Below, piece after piece: positions 41,722 through 53,234 of a stretch of DNA of 64,000 bases. The stretch covers positions 74,312,907-74,376,906 of the forward strand of contig CM060733.1 in assembly GCA_030704615.1 (NCBI GenBank). Direction: 5' to 3'. This stretch comes from Takakia lepidozioides (lineage: Eukaryota > Streptophyta > Takakiopsida > Takakiales > Takakiaceae). Under the pieces are notes generated by a model. The model was not told the origin of the DNA and did not search any database. It saw nothing but the letters and a program-made list of their open reading frames with translations. The position numbers and the translations under genes were made by a program. Position 1 is the stretch's first letter, and each line of letters opens with the position of its first letter.

Positions 41722-43823
41722 CTCCCGCATATAGTCGCCGAACTGGAGGAAACGATAATGCCACCATGCTAGCCAACTGACCATTGCTCCCTCGTCTGAT
41801 TTCCTTACAACACCTGACGATGTCCACCAAGCCCGTATGCATGCAAACTGTGTCTCTGCATCATCCAAGGTAGGAGCGCGCTTCCACGCAAGGCACATGG
41901 AACGGTGCTCCTCTCTGAAATCTGGCGCCACGAGCCTGGTTGTGTACTGCGAAAGGCTTTGCAGAAAATGGAACCCACAAGATCTCTCCTTGCCTTCCAT
42001 GGGAACATTGGGGTCTTGCCCGTACACCCTTCGGATGGCAGCCCAATTTGCTTGTGCGTTGTCTGCCATGAAACCACGGAAATTCGGAGGGGGCAATCCC
42101 GCCTTGGCCATCTGTTCGTTTATTCCCTGCCAAAGAAGCATCTCCGATTGTGTGTCCTCTCCTTTCATCTCACAAATAGCAATTGTCATTAGCATCCTGC
42201 AGTGGGTGTCGTAGACATGTGCACCCATTGTCACCCACTGGTGATTTGTAATTCACTTGATATGGTCGAACATGACCAAACTGTTTGACAAGTTCCTACT
42301 CGTCATCCTGTCAACCAGTTCGACGCCGCTGCCAGGTCCACACGTGGACATTTTGAATACGAAACAACGATCTGCCTCAGTCCATTGTCCTGGAAACCTA
42401 CTTCCATGAATGTAGTCATATCCACATCGTCGCTTCACCTCCAGAATGGAGTGCATATCCGAGCCACGCCCAATTTTCTGTTTGCATGAGACAATGTGGT
42501 TTCGGACATTCGGTGAACATACGTGGGACACCGACTCCAGCAATGCCTCCATTTCCTTCTCGTCGAGAGGAACTCTATCGGAGCCGTCTTCCGACATAAT
42601 TCTGGCCAATGCCATCTTATGGGCGGCTTGGAGCTGTATCTGTTTGGGTTTGGCACCCGATCTCAACTTAACCTCCTCCTGAACGAGCTGCTCTGCTTCG
42701 TGGGCAGCCTCCCGCGAGTTCCCCCTCGCCAATTTGTGACAATGGGAACCAACGTGTATGCAAGCTGGTGTGAGGTCAGAGAAACGGTGCAACACATAGA
42801 ACTGCTTGGCATTACAAACAGACATGCAGTGTGGTGGTTCTTTGCAATGCGCACACTTAAATGTGGAGTTCGGAACCTTCTCCTGAGCTCGAAATGGTTG
42901 ATGAGCTGTGCCTGTCCAATCGGTCTCGTTCCTGTGACCTCTGGATTTAAAGTGGAAGCAAGTTGGGGAGAAACACCGCAACGCGCCCGCACAAACAACG
43001 TAGCGCACCCGCACACCATCGAGCATCTTCATGCTGGTGGTTTTGGTAACGCACCAAGGATGACCGTCATGTTTTCTATCCATATCTGTCAACATTCCGG
43101 ACGCCCTCGAGTAGTCCGCCCGAGGAGGGAACTCAAAGAAGATATTACCGTCGACGTCGGCGGGAAGGCATGTAACCGATTTAATTGCGAACTTGCTGTA
43201 GTCCAGCCCGGCCAGCTCCGACCGGTGTCCCTCCAGGTGAAGCCCTCGCAGAATTTCAAAATAGATCGAACTGCGGTGCTCGTGCTGGGAATATGACTCC
43301 CTCCTCCACTGACGTCCATTGAGGACTTGCCTGATCTCCAGGACGACCTCGGAACTTCCATGACCTCGTCTGAGTCGGACAGGTTGTGAACAACCCGGTT
43401 CTGGCTCGTCTTCATGGATGGGTTCGGCTCTGGATTTACTTCGTTGCGGACTTCTCTCTTTGAGGTAGCCACTCTCTGATTCGCGGATTGTTTCGTGGAA
43501 GGCGCCAGGATAGAAGGTGCATTTGGCGGGCAAATGAAGTCCCCAACAGCCCTGTATATGACGCTGTCCAATGGTGGAACTCGCCATTCCCTGCCATCGC
43601 CGAAATCATCGTGGAGCACAACAATACTGTCGACAACAAGGCCGTTAGAGTCCTTCCTTTCCTCCTCCAAAAAAACCGACCCCGGTTTCAGGTGGTATCG
43701 AACGCACAGATATTTCTCCATCACCCGGCAGGTGTCCCCTCTGCACGGAAATGAAGCTCTATGCTCGTGAGGAGGGCAGTACACTGTAGCGCTCGGGTTT
43801 TCCGCCATGGGAGATGTGCACAC
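41722..43823 (-). pseudogene. MULE transposase (truncated, frameshifted)
   Basis: Three minus-strand frames make up this gene. 43823-43300 holds the N-terminal region. 43320-42253 holds a Cys-rich zinc-binding part (CAGALRC, then CAHC) and a His-Cys-His motif in the place of FAR1/MULE HNHP. 42252-41722 holds the transposase core, FRGFMADNAQANWAAIRRVY and later WWHYRFLQFG. The order and residues match the copy at 53665-56424. A TGA at 42253 replaces a sense codon, since the core continues in frame. The protein ends at a splice-donor-like GTGAGT (41721) and lacks the C-terminal SWIM finger. DDE residues cannot be placed with certainty; the Asp of FMAD is a candidate. Confidence 0.7.
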
Positions 43824-43959
43824 AAGACTCCCAGGATGGAGTGCGGGGAAGCTCCCTGGTAGAAGGGGGATGCAGCGATGGGAATGAATGCGATGCCGAT
43901 TTGTCCGAGCGACGAAGCCTGATCCAAATCCAGGGAGCCAACTATCTCAAAAATCCACA

Positions 43960-44750
43960 GTCAGAGTGTTAATGAATCTTGTCTCCGGAATGCGGCCCCT
44001 GGTCTTTGCGCAATAACTGCCAACGGTATGCAGTCAGAAAGTGGGGGGCCGTCCGGATGATGACGGCTGAAGGGGAGAAGCCGGCACCGTGCCGTCACAT
44101 TACTACCCCCGAATGGAAATTCGGCACCCAATATCCAACAGGGGAAGCCCGGATGAAGTCGCCTCGGGCGCAGAGGCCGGCGCGTGTGCGACAGAGAACA
44201 TCCCCTGGATGGAGATTCGGCGCCGAATTTCCATCCAGCAGGTAAAGGAAGTCGTGTCGGGGGGTCAGGCCGAAAACTGGCCGGCATAAAAACATCCCCA
44301 GATGGAAAAACGGCGCCGAATTTCCATCCGGGGCGGTTCGGATGCAGTCGGGGAGGGGGGAGAGGCCGGCACTTGGCCGTCACATTTCAACCCCCGGACG
44401 GAAATTCGGCACCGAATATCGAACAGGGGACGCCCGGATGAAGTCGCCTCGGGCGTAGAGGTCGGCACGTGTTCGACAGAGAGCATCCCTTGGATGGAGA
44501 TTCGGCGCCGAATTTCCATCCGGGCCCCCCCAAGGAAGTCTTGTCGGGGTGTCAGACTGAAAACTGGCCGACATAAAAACCTCCCCAGATGGGAAAACGG
44601 CGCCGAATTTCAATCCGGGGCCATTCCAATGCGGTTGGGGAGGGGGGAGAGGTCGGCACCTGGCCGTCATATTTCAACCGCCGGACGGAAATTCGGCACC
44701 GAATATCCAACAGAGCGGCGGAGAGGCCGGCACCTCTCCGACAGAGACCA
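43960..44750 (+). repeat. Palindrome array tier 1: ~300-bp tandem units
   Basis: About two and a half copies of a unit of roughly 300 bp begin near 44086, 44389 and 44680. Each includes GGAAATTCGGCACC, GGAAGCCCGGATGAAGTCGC-like and GGCGCCGAATTTCCATCC stretches. Each unit contains one or two near-perfect palindromes centred on GGCGCC. Confidence 0.8.
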
Positions 44751-46140
44751 GCCCCGGATGGAAATTCGGCGCCGAATTTCCACCCAGCAGGTAAGTGCAA
44801 TCCCGGATGGACGGAAATCCGGCGCCGAATTTCCATCCAGCAGGTAAGTGAAATCCCGGATCGATCGAAATCCGGCGCCGCATATCCATCCTGCAGGTAA
44901 TTCGAATCCCGGATGGATGGAAATCCGGCGCCGAATTTCCATCCAGCAGGTAAATTGAATCCCGGATGGATGGAAATCCGGCGCCGAATTTCCATCCAGC
45001 AGGTAAGTGAAATCCCGGATCAATCGAAATCCGGCGCCGCATATCCATCCTGCAGGTAATTCGAATCCCGGATGGATGGAAATTCGGCGCCGAATTTCCA
45101 TCCAGCAGGTAAGTTGAATCCCGGATGGATAGAAATCCGGCACCGAATTTCCATCCAGCTGGTAAGTCGGATCGCTGGCGTATGGATATTCGGCGCCGAA
45201 TTTCCATTAGGCAGGTATTTCATCGCTGAGAATTACCTTCCTGCAGGTAATTCTGATCGAGGAATTACCTTCCTGCAGGTAATTCTCAGCGATGAATTAC
45301 CTTCCTGCAGGTAATTCTTATCGACGAAGGTAGGAAGGTAATTCCTCGCTCAGAATTACCTGCAGGAAGGTAATTCATTGATCAGAATTACCTGCAGGAA
45401 GGTAATTCTCAGCGATGAAATACCTGCAGGATGGAAATTCGGCGCCGGATTTCGATCCATCCGGGATTCCAGTAACCTGCTGGATGGAAATGCGGCGCCG
45501 AATTTCCATCCATCCGGGATTCGAATTACCTGCTGGACGGAAATCCGGCGCCGAATTTCCAATCATCCGGGATTCCACTTACCTGCTGGATGGAAATCCG
45601 GCGCCGAATTTCCATCCATCCGGGATTCGAATTACCTGCTGGATGGAAATCCGGCGCCGAATTTCCATCCATCCGGGATTCGAATTACCTGCTGGATGGA
45701 AATCCGGCGCCGAATTTCCATCCATCCGGGATTCGAATTACCTGCAGGATGGAAATTCGGCGCCGAATTTCCATCCATCCGGGATTCGAATTACCTGCAG
45801 GATGGAAATTCGGCGCCGAATTTCCATCCATCCGGGATTCGAATTACCTGCAGGATGGAAATTCGGCGCCGAATTTCCATCCATCCGGGTTTCGAATTAC
45901 CTGCAGGATGGAAATTCGGCGCCGGATTTCCATCCATCCGGGATTCCACTTACCTGCAAGATGGAAATCCGGTGCCGGATCTCCATCCATCCGCTCTCCG
46001 ACCAACCTTGCGGATGGAAATCCGGTGCCGAATTTCCATCCATCCGCTCTTCGAATTACCTGCATGACGGAAATTTTGCGCGCCGACCTAGCTGGCGGAT
46101 GGAAATTCGGCGCCGGATTTCCATCCATCCGCTCTTGGAA
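44750..46140 (+). repeat. Palindrome array tier 2: ~60-bp palindromic units with orientation switch
   Basis: About twenty units of roughly 60 bp each contain the palindrome GGAAATYCGGCGCCGAATTTCC, quoted here only in its core form GAAATTCGGCGCCGAATTTC. The spacer reads CAGGTAATTCGAATCCCGG to the left of about 45230 and the reverse complement to the right of about 45420. A 190-bp centre is built from inverted CAGGTAATTC/GAATTACCTG units. The whole tier is thus a large inverted repeat made of small palindromes. Confidence 0.85.
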
Positions 46141-47354
46141 TTACCTGCATGACTGGAAAAATGGCGCCGAATTTCCGATTTTGGTGCAAGTCAGATCTGG
46201 GACTTAGCCATTTTCAGCCCCGAAATGGAAAAATGGCGCCAAAAAAAAAAAAAAAAAAAAAAAAAAAACAAAACGTCATTTTTCCATGTCGGGGCCAAAA
46301 ACGGCTAAGTCCCAGATCTGACTGGCACCCAAAATCGGAAATTCGGCGCCATTTTTCCAGTCATGCAGGTAATTCCAAGAGCGGATGGATGGAAATCCGG
46401 CGCCGAATTTCCATCCATCCGCTCTTCGAATTACCTGCACGACGGAAATTTTGCGCGCCGACTTACCTGGTGGATGGAAATCCGGCGCCGGATTTCCATC
46501 CATCCGCTCTTGGAATTACCTGCATGACTGGAAAAATGGCGCCGAATTTCCGATTTTGGTGCAAGTCAGATCTGGGACTTAGCAAATTTTCGGCCCCGAA
46601 ATGGAAAAAGGCGCCAAAAAAAAAAAAAAAAAAAAAAAAAACGCCATTTTTCCATGTCGGGGCCGAAAACGGCTAAGTCCCAGATCTGACTGGCACCCAA
46701 AATCGGAAATTCGGCGCCATTTTTCCAATCATGCAGGTAATTCGAAGAGCGGATGGATGGAAATCCGGCGCCGGATTTTCATCCATCCGCTCTTCGAATT
46801 ACCTACACGACGGAAATTTTGCGCGCCGACTTACCTGGTGGATGGAAATCCGGCGCCGGATTTCCATCCATCCGCTCTTGGAATTACCTGCATGACTGGA
46901 AAAATGGCGCCGAATTTCCGATTTTGGTGCAAGTCAGATCTGGGACTTAGCCATTTTCGGCCCCGACATGGAAAAATGGCGTTTTTTTTTTTTTTTTTTT
47001 GTTTTTTTGGCGCCATTTTTTCCATTTCGGGGCCGAAAATGGCTAAGTCCCAGATCTGACTTGCACCCAAATCGGAAATTCGGCGCCATTTTTCCAGTCA
47101 TGCAGGTAATTCCAAGAGCGGATGGATGGAAATCCGGCGCCGGATTTCCATCCACCAGGTAAGTTGGCGCGCAAAATTTCCGTCGTGCAGGTAATTCGAA
47201 GAGCGGATGGATGAAAATCCGGCGCCGGATTTCCATCCATCCGCTCTTCGAATTACCTGCATGATTGGAAAAATGGCGCCGAATTTCCGATTTTGGGTGC
47301 CAGTCAGATCTGGGACTTAGCCGTTTTCGGCAACGAAATGGAAAAAAGTCGCCG

Positions 47355-47386
<32 letters not shown>

Positions 47387-47727
47387 GCCATTTTTCTTGT
47401 TTGGGGCCGAAAACGGCTAAGTCCCAGATCTGACTGGCACCCAAAATCGGAAATTCGGCGCCATTTTTCCAGTCATGCAGGTAATTCCAAGAGCGGATGG
47501 ATGGAAATCCGGCGCCAAATTTTCATCCATCCGCTCTTCGAATTACCTGCATGACGGAAATTTTGCTCGCCGACTTACCTGGTGGATGGAAATCCGGCGC
47601 CGGATTTCCATCCATCCGCTCTTGGAATTACCTGCATGACTGGAAAAATGGCGCCGAATTTCCGATTTTGGTGCAAGTCAGATCTGGGACTTAGCCATTT
47701 TCGGCAACGAAATGGAAAAAAAGTCGC

Positions 47728-47772
<45 letters not shown>

Positions 47773-48293
47773 GCCATTTTTCTTGTTTGGGGCCGAAAAC
47801 GGCTAAGTCCCAGATCTGACTGGCACCCAAAATCGGAAATTCGGCGCCATTTTTCCAGTCATGCAGGTAATTCGAAGAGCGGATGGATGGAAATCCGGCG
47901 CCGGATTTTCATCCATCCGCTCTTCGAATTACCTGCATGACGGAAATTTTGCGCGCCGACCTAGCTGGCGGATGGTAATCCGGCGCCGGATTTCCATCCA
48001 TCTGCTCTTCGAATTACCTGCATGACTGGAAAAATGGCGCCGAATTTCCGATTTTGGTGCCAGTCAAATCTGGGACTTAGCCATTTTCGGCAACGAAATG
48101 GAAAAATGGCGCCGAAAAAAAAAAAAAAAAAAAAAAAAAAAAACGCCTTTTTTCCAGTTCGGGGCCGAAAACGGCTAAGTCCCAGATCTGACTGGCACCC
48201 AAAATCGGAAATTCGGCGCCATTTTTCCATTTCTGGGCCCAGTCAGATCTGGGACTTAGCCATTTTCGGGCCCGAACTGGTTAAATCGCGCCG

Positions 48294-48329
<36 letters not shown>

Positions 48330-49111
48330 GATATTTTGCAGTTCTGGGCTGAAAACGGCTAAGTCCCAGATCTGACTGGCACCCAAAATCGGAAATTCGG
48401 CGCCATTTTTCCAGTTCTGGGCCCAGTCAGATCTGGGACTTAGCCATTTTCGGCCCCGAACAGGAAAAATGGAAGTTGAAGACTCCCACAAGCTGAAACC
48501 ATACTCCACACATGCACCACTTGCTTCCTTAACATCCGAGCTCTTCTTGAACTCCTCAAACCCTGCAACACTTGCAGAACAAGAGCTTCTTCACAAGCTC
48601 TCAAACTTTCAATGATGCTCTTCTTGAAGACCTCCTCTTGTACATAAACACCACAAGACTTTCTTCTTGCAAACCCTGCAACAGCTTGTAACTTAAGAGC
48701 TATCTATCAAGCTCTTTTCCACACACAAGTGTTAACTATGCTAACACCTTGCACTTATAGATGTAAGCAGATCTTCTTCTAGTGATACGGAAATGGTGAA
48801 AAGAGGAGAAACCATTCTATCACGTTATATAAGTCAAGCCAATGGCACCTTTGCTAAAAGACTCCACCATACAGACCTCACCCACTCTCCATCTCAAGTA
48901 CTAGAGCGACTTCAATTGGCTCAACTTTTGTTTGACCACATGTTTTTTGAAAGCAGAGGCATAGCCAGTGGGTACTTTCAGGGCCGAAAATGGCTAAGTC
49001 CCTAGAATGGCTGGCACCAAAATCGGAAATTCGGCGCCATTTTTCCAGTTCCGGGCCCAGTCAGATCTGGGACTTAGCCATTTTAGGCCCCGAACAAGTA
49101 AAATGGCACCG

Positions 49112-49155
<44 letters not shown>

Positions 49156-49300
49156 GCCATTGTTCTAGTTCGGGGCCTAAAATGGCTAAGTCCCAGATCT
49201 GACTGGCACCAAAATCGGAAATTCGGCGCCATTTTTCCAGTTCCGGGCCTAGTCAGATCTGGGACTTAGCCATTTTCGGCAAGTAAATGCAATAAAATGT
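46140..49300 (+). repeat. Palindrome array tier 3: ~370-bp hairpins with poly(A)/poly(T) loops
   Basis: Long inverted arms (CAGATCTGGGACTTAGCCAT and its complement ATGGCTAAGTCCCAGATCTG) flank homopolymer loops near 46237, 46614, 46981 (poly-T), 47355, 47727, 48115, 48294 and 49112. Loops run from about 20 to 45 bases. The first six are spaced at 367-388 bp. A non-repetitive 500-bp segment interrupts the tier at about 48470-48970. Confidence 0.85.
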
Positions 49301-49427
49301 TGCATTTCAAGTCCACTGGTGCCACATTCCAACTTCACATGACCCTATTTCCGTGCCTCCTAACCCTATTTCCGTGGACTTACAATGGTCTGCTCATGCT
49401 TTTTTTTTTTCCGCTCATGCTCATGCC

Positions 49428-49448
49428 GCTCATGAAATAGCAGCCCCC
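49428..49448 (-). repeat. Right terminal inverted repeat of MULE
   Basis: GCTCATGAAATAGCAG followed by a C run, the inverse of 41252-41272 with about three mismatches. Confidence 0.75.
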
Positions 49449-49457
49449 CTTGAATAT
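49449..49457 (+). other. Target-site duplication CTTGAATAT (right)
   Basis: It is identical to 41243-41251. Confidence 0.85.
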
Positions 49458-49505
49458 CTTGTCATCTGATAAATCTCTTACATCTCCCGCCATTTGCAAT
49501 TTTTC
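49449..49505 (-). pseudogene. Retrotransposon gag fragment, upstream half
   Basis: The minus strand reads QMAGDVRDLSDDKIF, leading directly into the fragment at 41251. At about 49500 it meets a plus-strand RT of another retroelement, an older junction. Confidence 0.65.
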
Positions 49506-49900
49506 AAAAGAAGGATGGTAGTAAGAGGTTTTGTGGTGACTACAGGCAGCTCAATCTCCATACTTTGAAAGATGCCTACCCTATGCCCTTGATACAAGAT
49601 GTGTTACAACAACTCGGAAAATCACAATGGTTTTCTGCATTAGACCTGCAATCAGGGTTTTGGCAAATCAAAATGAGAGATGATGACATCAAAAAAACAG
49701 CCGTCATTACCAAAAGGGGACTATTCGAATGGTTGGTATTGCCCTTTGGCTTGAAGAATGCAACAGGAACCTTTCAAAGGGCCATGAATATCATACTACA
49801 TGATGAACTCAAAAACTTTGCAAAGGTTTTTGTAGACGACATCAATGTACACAGTGCAACTTGGGACCTGAGCATCTACAATATCTTGACATTGTGCTGA
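49505..49900 (+). pseudogene. RT fragment
   Basis: KRFCGDYRQLN, then FSALDLQSGFWQIKM (catalytic Asp), VLPFGLKNATGTFQRAMN and KVFVDDINVHS (FVDD pair). This is a Ty3/gypsy RT core lacking its N-terminus. The frame changes just after the FVDD motif near 49850. Confidence 0.85.
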
Positions 49901-49964
49901 AGAAGTTGAGAAAGCACAAGTTAAAGCTCAATCCAAACAAATGTGAAATGGGCAGACAAGAGTT

Positions 49965-50604
49965 GTGTTCCTAGGCCACGTGGTTTCCAAGGAAGGTGTA
50001 AGGCCTGATCCAAGCAAGGTGGTGGCCATACAACTGGTGTTTTCCAGTACCCACAAATCCAATAGCGGTAAAGAGCTTCATTGGACGTGTTACGAACTAC
50101 TACAGGGATTACATCAGAGGCTATGCAAGCACATGTGTGCCATTATTCGCATTGACAAAGAAGGAGCCAGAATTTGCTTGGAATGCTGAAGCACGGAATG
50201 CCTTTGAGGCATTGATCCTCAAATTGTAGCAAGCACCTATCCTGGTAAGGCCCGACTTCACAAAACCGTTTATACTAGATGTGGATTGGAGCACTAAGGG
50301 TGTAAGGGCTATACTTTCACAAAAGGAACATCGTAAAGAACATGTCATAGCATATGCAAGTAAGGCATTGATAGATGTTCAGAAAAGATATCATCCCATG
50401 GAGGGCGAGTGCTATGCACTAGTGTGGGGCATCCTGCACTTCCGACAGTATCTCTATGGAACACCATTCACGATAAGAACCGACCACAAACCACTGCCAA
50501 AGAGTACGCGCCAGCTGTGCGAGAAGAAACAATACCCAACATATTCAACAATGAACAGGTACTTAAGCCAATTGGTACCCTACAATCTCAAAAAAAGGAG
50601 TTAA
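49965..50604 (+). pseudogene. RT thumb and RNase H fragment
   Basis: FLGHVVSKEGVRPDPSKV marks the end of the RT. RNase H follows: LDVDWSTKGVRAILSQ, then PMEGECYALVWGILHFRQYL and IRTDHKPL, giving the expected Asp, Glu and Asp. A stop at 50228 and a frame change near 50030 interrupt the region. Confidence 0.75.
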
Positions 50605-50693
50605 GAGGTGAGCATGCATCCTACCTGTTCCACAAGGCTATATTCGACATCACTGAGCCATTGCGTGAAACAAAATGAGGAAACAAATATGTC

Positions 50694-51400
50694 ATGATGG
50701 CAGTAGACCCCAACAGTGAGCAAGTAGAGGCATGCCCAGTCACTGTCCATACAGCAAAGTTGGCTGCACGATTTCTGGAAGAACAAGTTGTAGACAGGTA
50801 TGGAACACCCAAGATAGTGCTCACAGATCAAGGCACTAAGTGGGGCAAAGAATTTGAAGAGGTATGTGCAAAGTTTGGCATACAACATGATCACTCAGCA
50901 CCATATTGGCCGCAAAGCAATGGGATGGTGGAACGCATCATCAAATCGCTCAAACACAGCTACGGGTACTGAGCATACAGGGAGAACATGAATGGGATCG
51001 TGATTTATACAAAGCCCTATTTGGTTATAGAGTACAGACCTCAACTCGATTCTCTCCGTTCAAAGTACCGACAAGCAAAGACATAAGGATAGATGTTGAT
51101 AACAGATGGGGGAAAATCACAGAGCTTGTGGACTTACACGATGATGAGGAGGCCATCAACAATATGATGATGGAGAAGATAGACCTCCTGACAAATATGG
51201 ACATCACCCTTCATGAGAATGTACACCGAGCGTAAAAGGAACAACAAGAGAGTTACGCAGCTCGCAGAACAAGCAACTCCACATTGAACACACTTGAAGA
51301 AGTTTAGCTTGTAATGATGCTCAGACCAGGCAAGCACAAGGGAATCGAGCCAACTTGGGAGGGGCCACACACATTCCAGGGGTACAAAGACAAGTCTCAA
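50694..51400 (+). pseudogene. Integrase fragment
   Basis: The catalytic core shows MMAVDPNSEQVEACPV (first Asp), IVLTDQGTKWGKEF (second Asp) and PYWPQSNGMVERIIKSLKHS with the DDE Glu. The HHCC zinc region is missing, so DNA between RNase H and integrase was deleted. A frameshift near 50960 moves the rest to another frame, and GIEPTWEGPHTF near 51345 is the C-terminal domain. Confidence 0.8.
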
Positions 51401-53090
51401 ACATAAAATATGGAGGAGTCAGACCGAATAGATCTGCATATTGGAAGATGCAGCGAAAAAGCGCTAGACGAGATCCCGCAGAGATATCAAGCTCGTCCAT
51501 CAGTAAGAGGGACAAAACTATTAGGTGAAACGGGAGTTTCACTAAAATAAAAATGGAGTACTTTACAGCTGTAAGGGGAAAACATGTGATGAGAAACACA
51601 CTTGGATTTCGCAAGTAGAGTATAGAATGTGCGGGGAAGGAGACAACAAGGAAAGAGGCGAGACAAGCTGGATGAACAGTGGAAGGGAATGAACGCAAGT
51701 AAAGAAGGATGAACGTGGATGAGTGAGGAGAAGGTTGAAGGTCTTGGTTCATTTCGTGGATCAGGATGGATGTAGTATGAACAGTCAACATAGAGGAGAT
51801 CCATTCATCAAGCGAGACGTTGCTTGAGCGCCATGGCAAGATGGATGAAGCCACTGGATGAACAACGGACGAGCAGGGTGGATTGGCAGCATGCAAACCA
51901 ATGATCTAATATTGATCAACGGACGAGGGGACGCCGTCTTGTGACACTAAGGCGCATGACTATGCGAAACCATGTAATTAAGTTTTGGGCTCATAAGATT
52001 TTATCGAGACGTGGATCAGGGCCACATGTCCATAACTTAGTGCTTAGTCAGTAGGCACGACCAGGGAAGGCTTAGCTGATTAGTAGATGTTGGGGCGGTG
52101 ACTAGAAAGTAGGGACTTGGGGAAAGAAGCGATTTCCAACCTTGACTGCTGCAGGGTGCAAGGTAGCAGAGGGAGATCATTCGAAAAGAGACGATTCACT
52201 TTGAAGTTAGTTTTACTTTCAAGTTTGAGAGAGGCGATGGAGAAAGAGCAGAAGAAACATGGGTTAGATTGAGTAGGTTTAGTAAAATGATTAGTGAGAT
52301 GCGTGTACAATGTACAGATCGTGTTGATACCAAGCGGCCTTCATAGTAAGCCGTGTGATATAAATGAGATAGACTGGATTTACGAGGAAGAGCATGTACA
52401 GTTGAAACCAACTATTAAGAGAGTAACACTAGAAAACGTTTGAGCTGCAACAAGTATAGAGAGAACGATCATTATGAGAGATGATGCCAGGACACCATGA
52501 AGTTGTCACGAGATAGTCACAGATAGAGAGAAGGTGCACATAAGAGAGACAAGATGAGGGTAGCTGGGCTGGATCGCAAGTAGAACTGATCCGGACAGGC
52601 CCTGTAAACGCCAGATCGAGATGAAAGGTGGAGATATAAAGCCGGGTGGTATGTATTGAGGGATAGATCGCACAAGTAAGCAAAGTAGCCAAGGATCACT
52701 GCCATGAAGGATGAACGGAATGCACATGAGTTAAGTGACTACCCGTGCACATGGTGAACCATGCAAACGAGATAACGGAGTGCGGGTGCTGCAGGCAGAC
52801 GCCCTAGGAGGGGTCAAGATATCTTTTCTGAGCATTTGCCATACCAAAGACGGGATGGTGACATGATGTCAAACAAACGAATGAGTAGCATAACAGTCTG
52901 GTCTAGGTGTCATGATGTTTTTCTGCTTCCGCTGCGGCTCATGTAGCATCGAAACTGGACTGACGGGTTATCTGATCAAGAGGGAACAGATAGATTTACC
53001 CCGGGTGGTGAAACAAGGCCCCCATTTTTACTTTACAGAAGTTTAGGTGCTGAGGACCCAACGACGCTACCACGTGAGCCTGGCGCGTGA
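51400..53090 (+). other. No gene seen
   Basis: Only overlapping, low-quality open frames occur here, none with a domain or internal conservation. The sequence is probably decayed LTR or flanking DNA. Confidence 0.5.
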
Positions 53091-53112
53091 GCGTGTGAGC
53101 GTACGCTCACAC
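53091..53112 (+). repeat. 20-bp perfect palindrome
   Basis: GTGTGAGCGTACGCTCACAC lies within a GTGAGC-rich stretch just downstream of the second MULE transposase. Confidence 0.8.
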
Positions 53113-53234
53113 AATGATGACGTGGCGTGAGCCTGGTCCAGGTCATGCCACGTCACCACAAAGAAGGTGGGCCTATAACCGTGGAGCCCCCAACTGCTGA
53201 TGTCACCACATGAAGGTGAAACGGATGAAGGGTT

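Larger units (their letters stand above)
41252..49448 (-). mobile_element. MULE-type DNA transposon with giant palindromic array
   Basis: The 8197-bp insertion is bounded by a 9-bp target duplication and short imperfect terminal inverted repeats (41252-41272 and 49428-49448). They share TGCTATTTCATGAGC after a G-rich tip, 18 of 21 positions matching by eye. GAGCATGAGCGG-type minisatellite sequence lies just inside both ends. It contains a minus-strand transposase, truncated at its 3' side, and 5.3 kb of nested palindromes. Removing it restores the gag frame of the host retrotransposon, which fixes the boundaries independently of the terminal repeats. The array-type motifs also occur between transposase and left end (41620-41660). 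Confidence 0.8.
49505..51400 (+). mobile_element. Decayed Ty3/gypsy pol fragment
   Basis: RT, RNase H and integrase remnants lie in order on the plus strand, with frameshifts between them. No LTR or gag on this strand was found. The left edge is a rearrangement junction with a minus-strand gag. Confidence 0.8.

Noticed and set aside
44750-46140. Regularly spaced repeats that could suggest a CRISPR array
   Set aside because: The spacers are as repetitive as the repeats, no cas genes are present and the context is eukaryotic transposon DNA.
44265-49202. Dozens of overlapping ORFs in the palindrome array with repeated WKFGAEFPS- or MEIRRRISI-like peptides
   Set aside because: Every frame on both strands gives a similar repetitive peptide because the DNA is palindromic; there is no evidence of a protein.
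51321-52727. Minus-strand hydrophobic ORFs resembling membrane proteins
   Set aside because: They are Ser/Leu-rich frames in A/G-rich plus-strand DNA, with several overlapping frames and no conserved motif.
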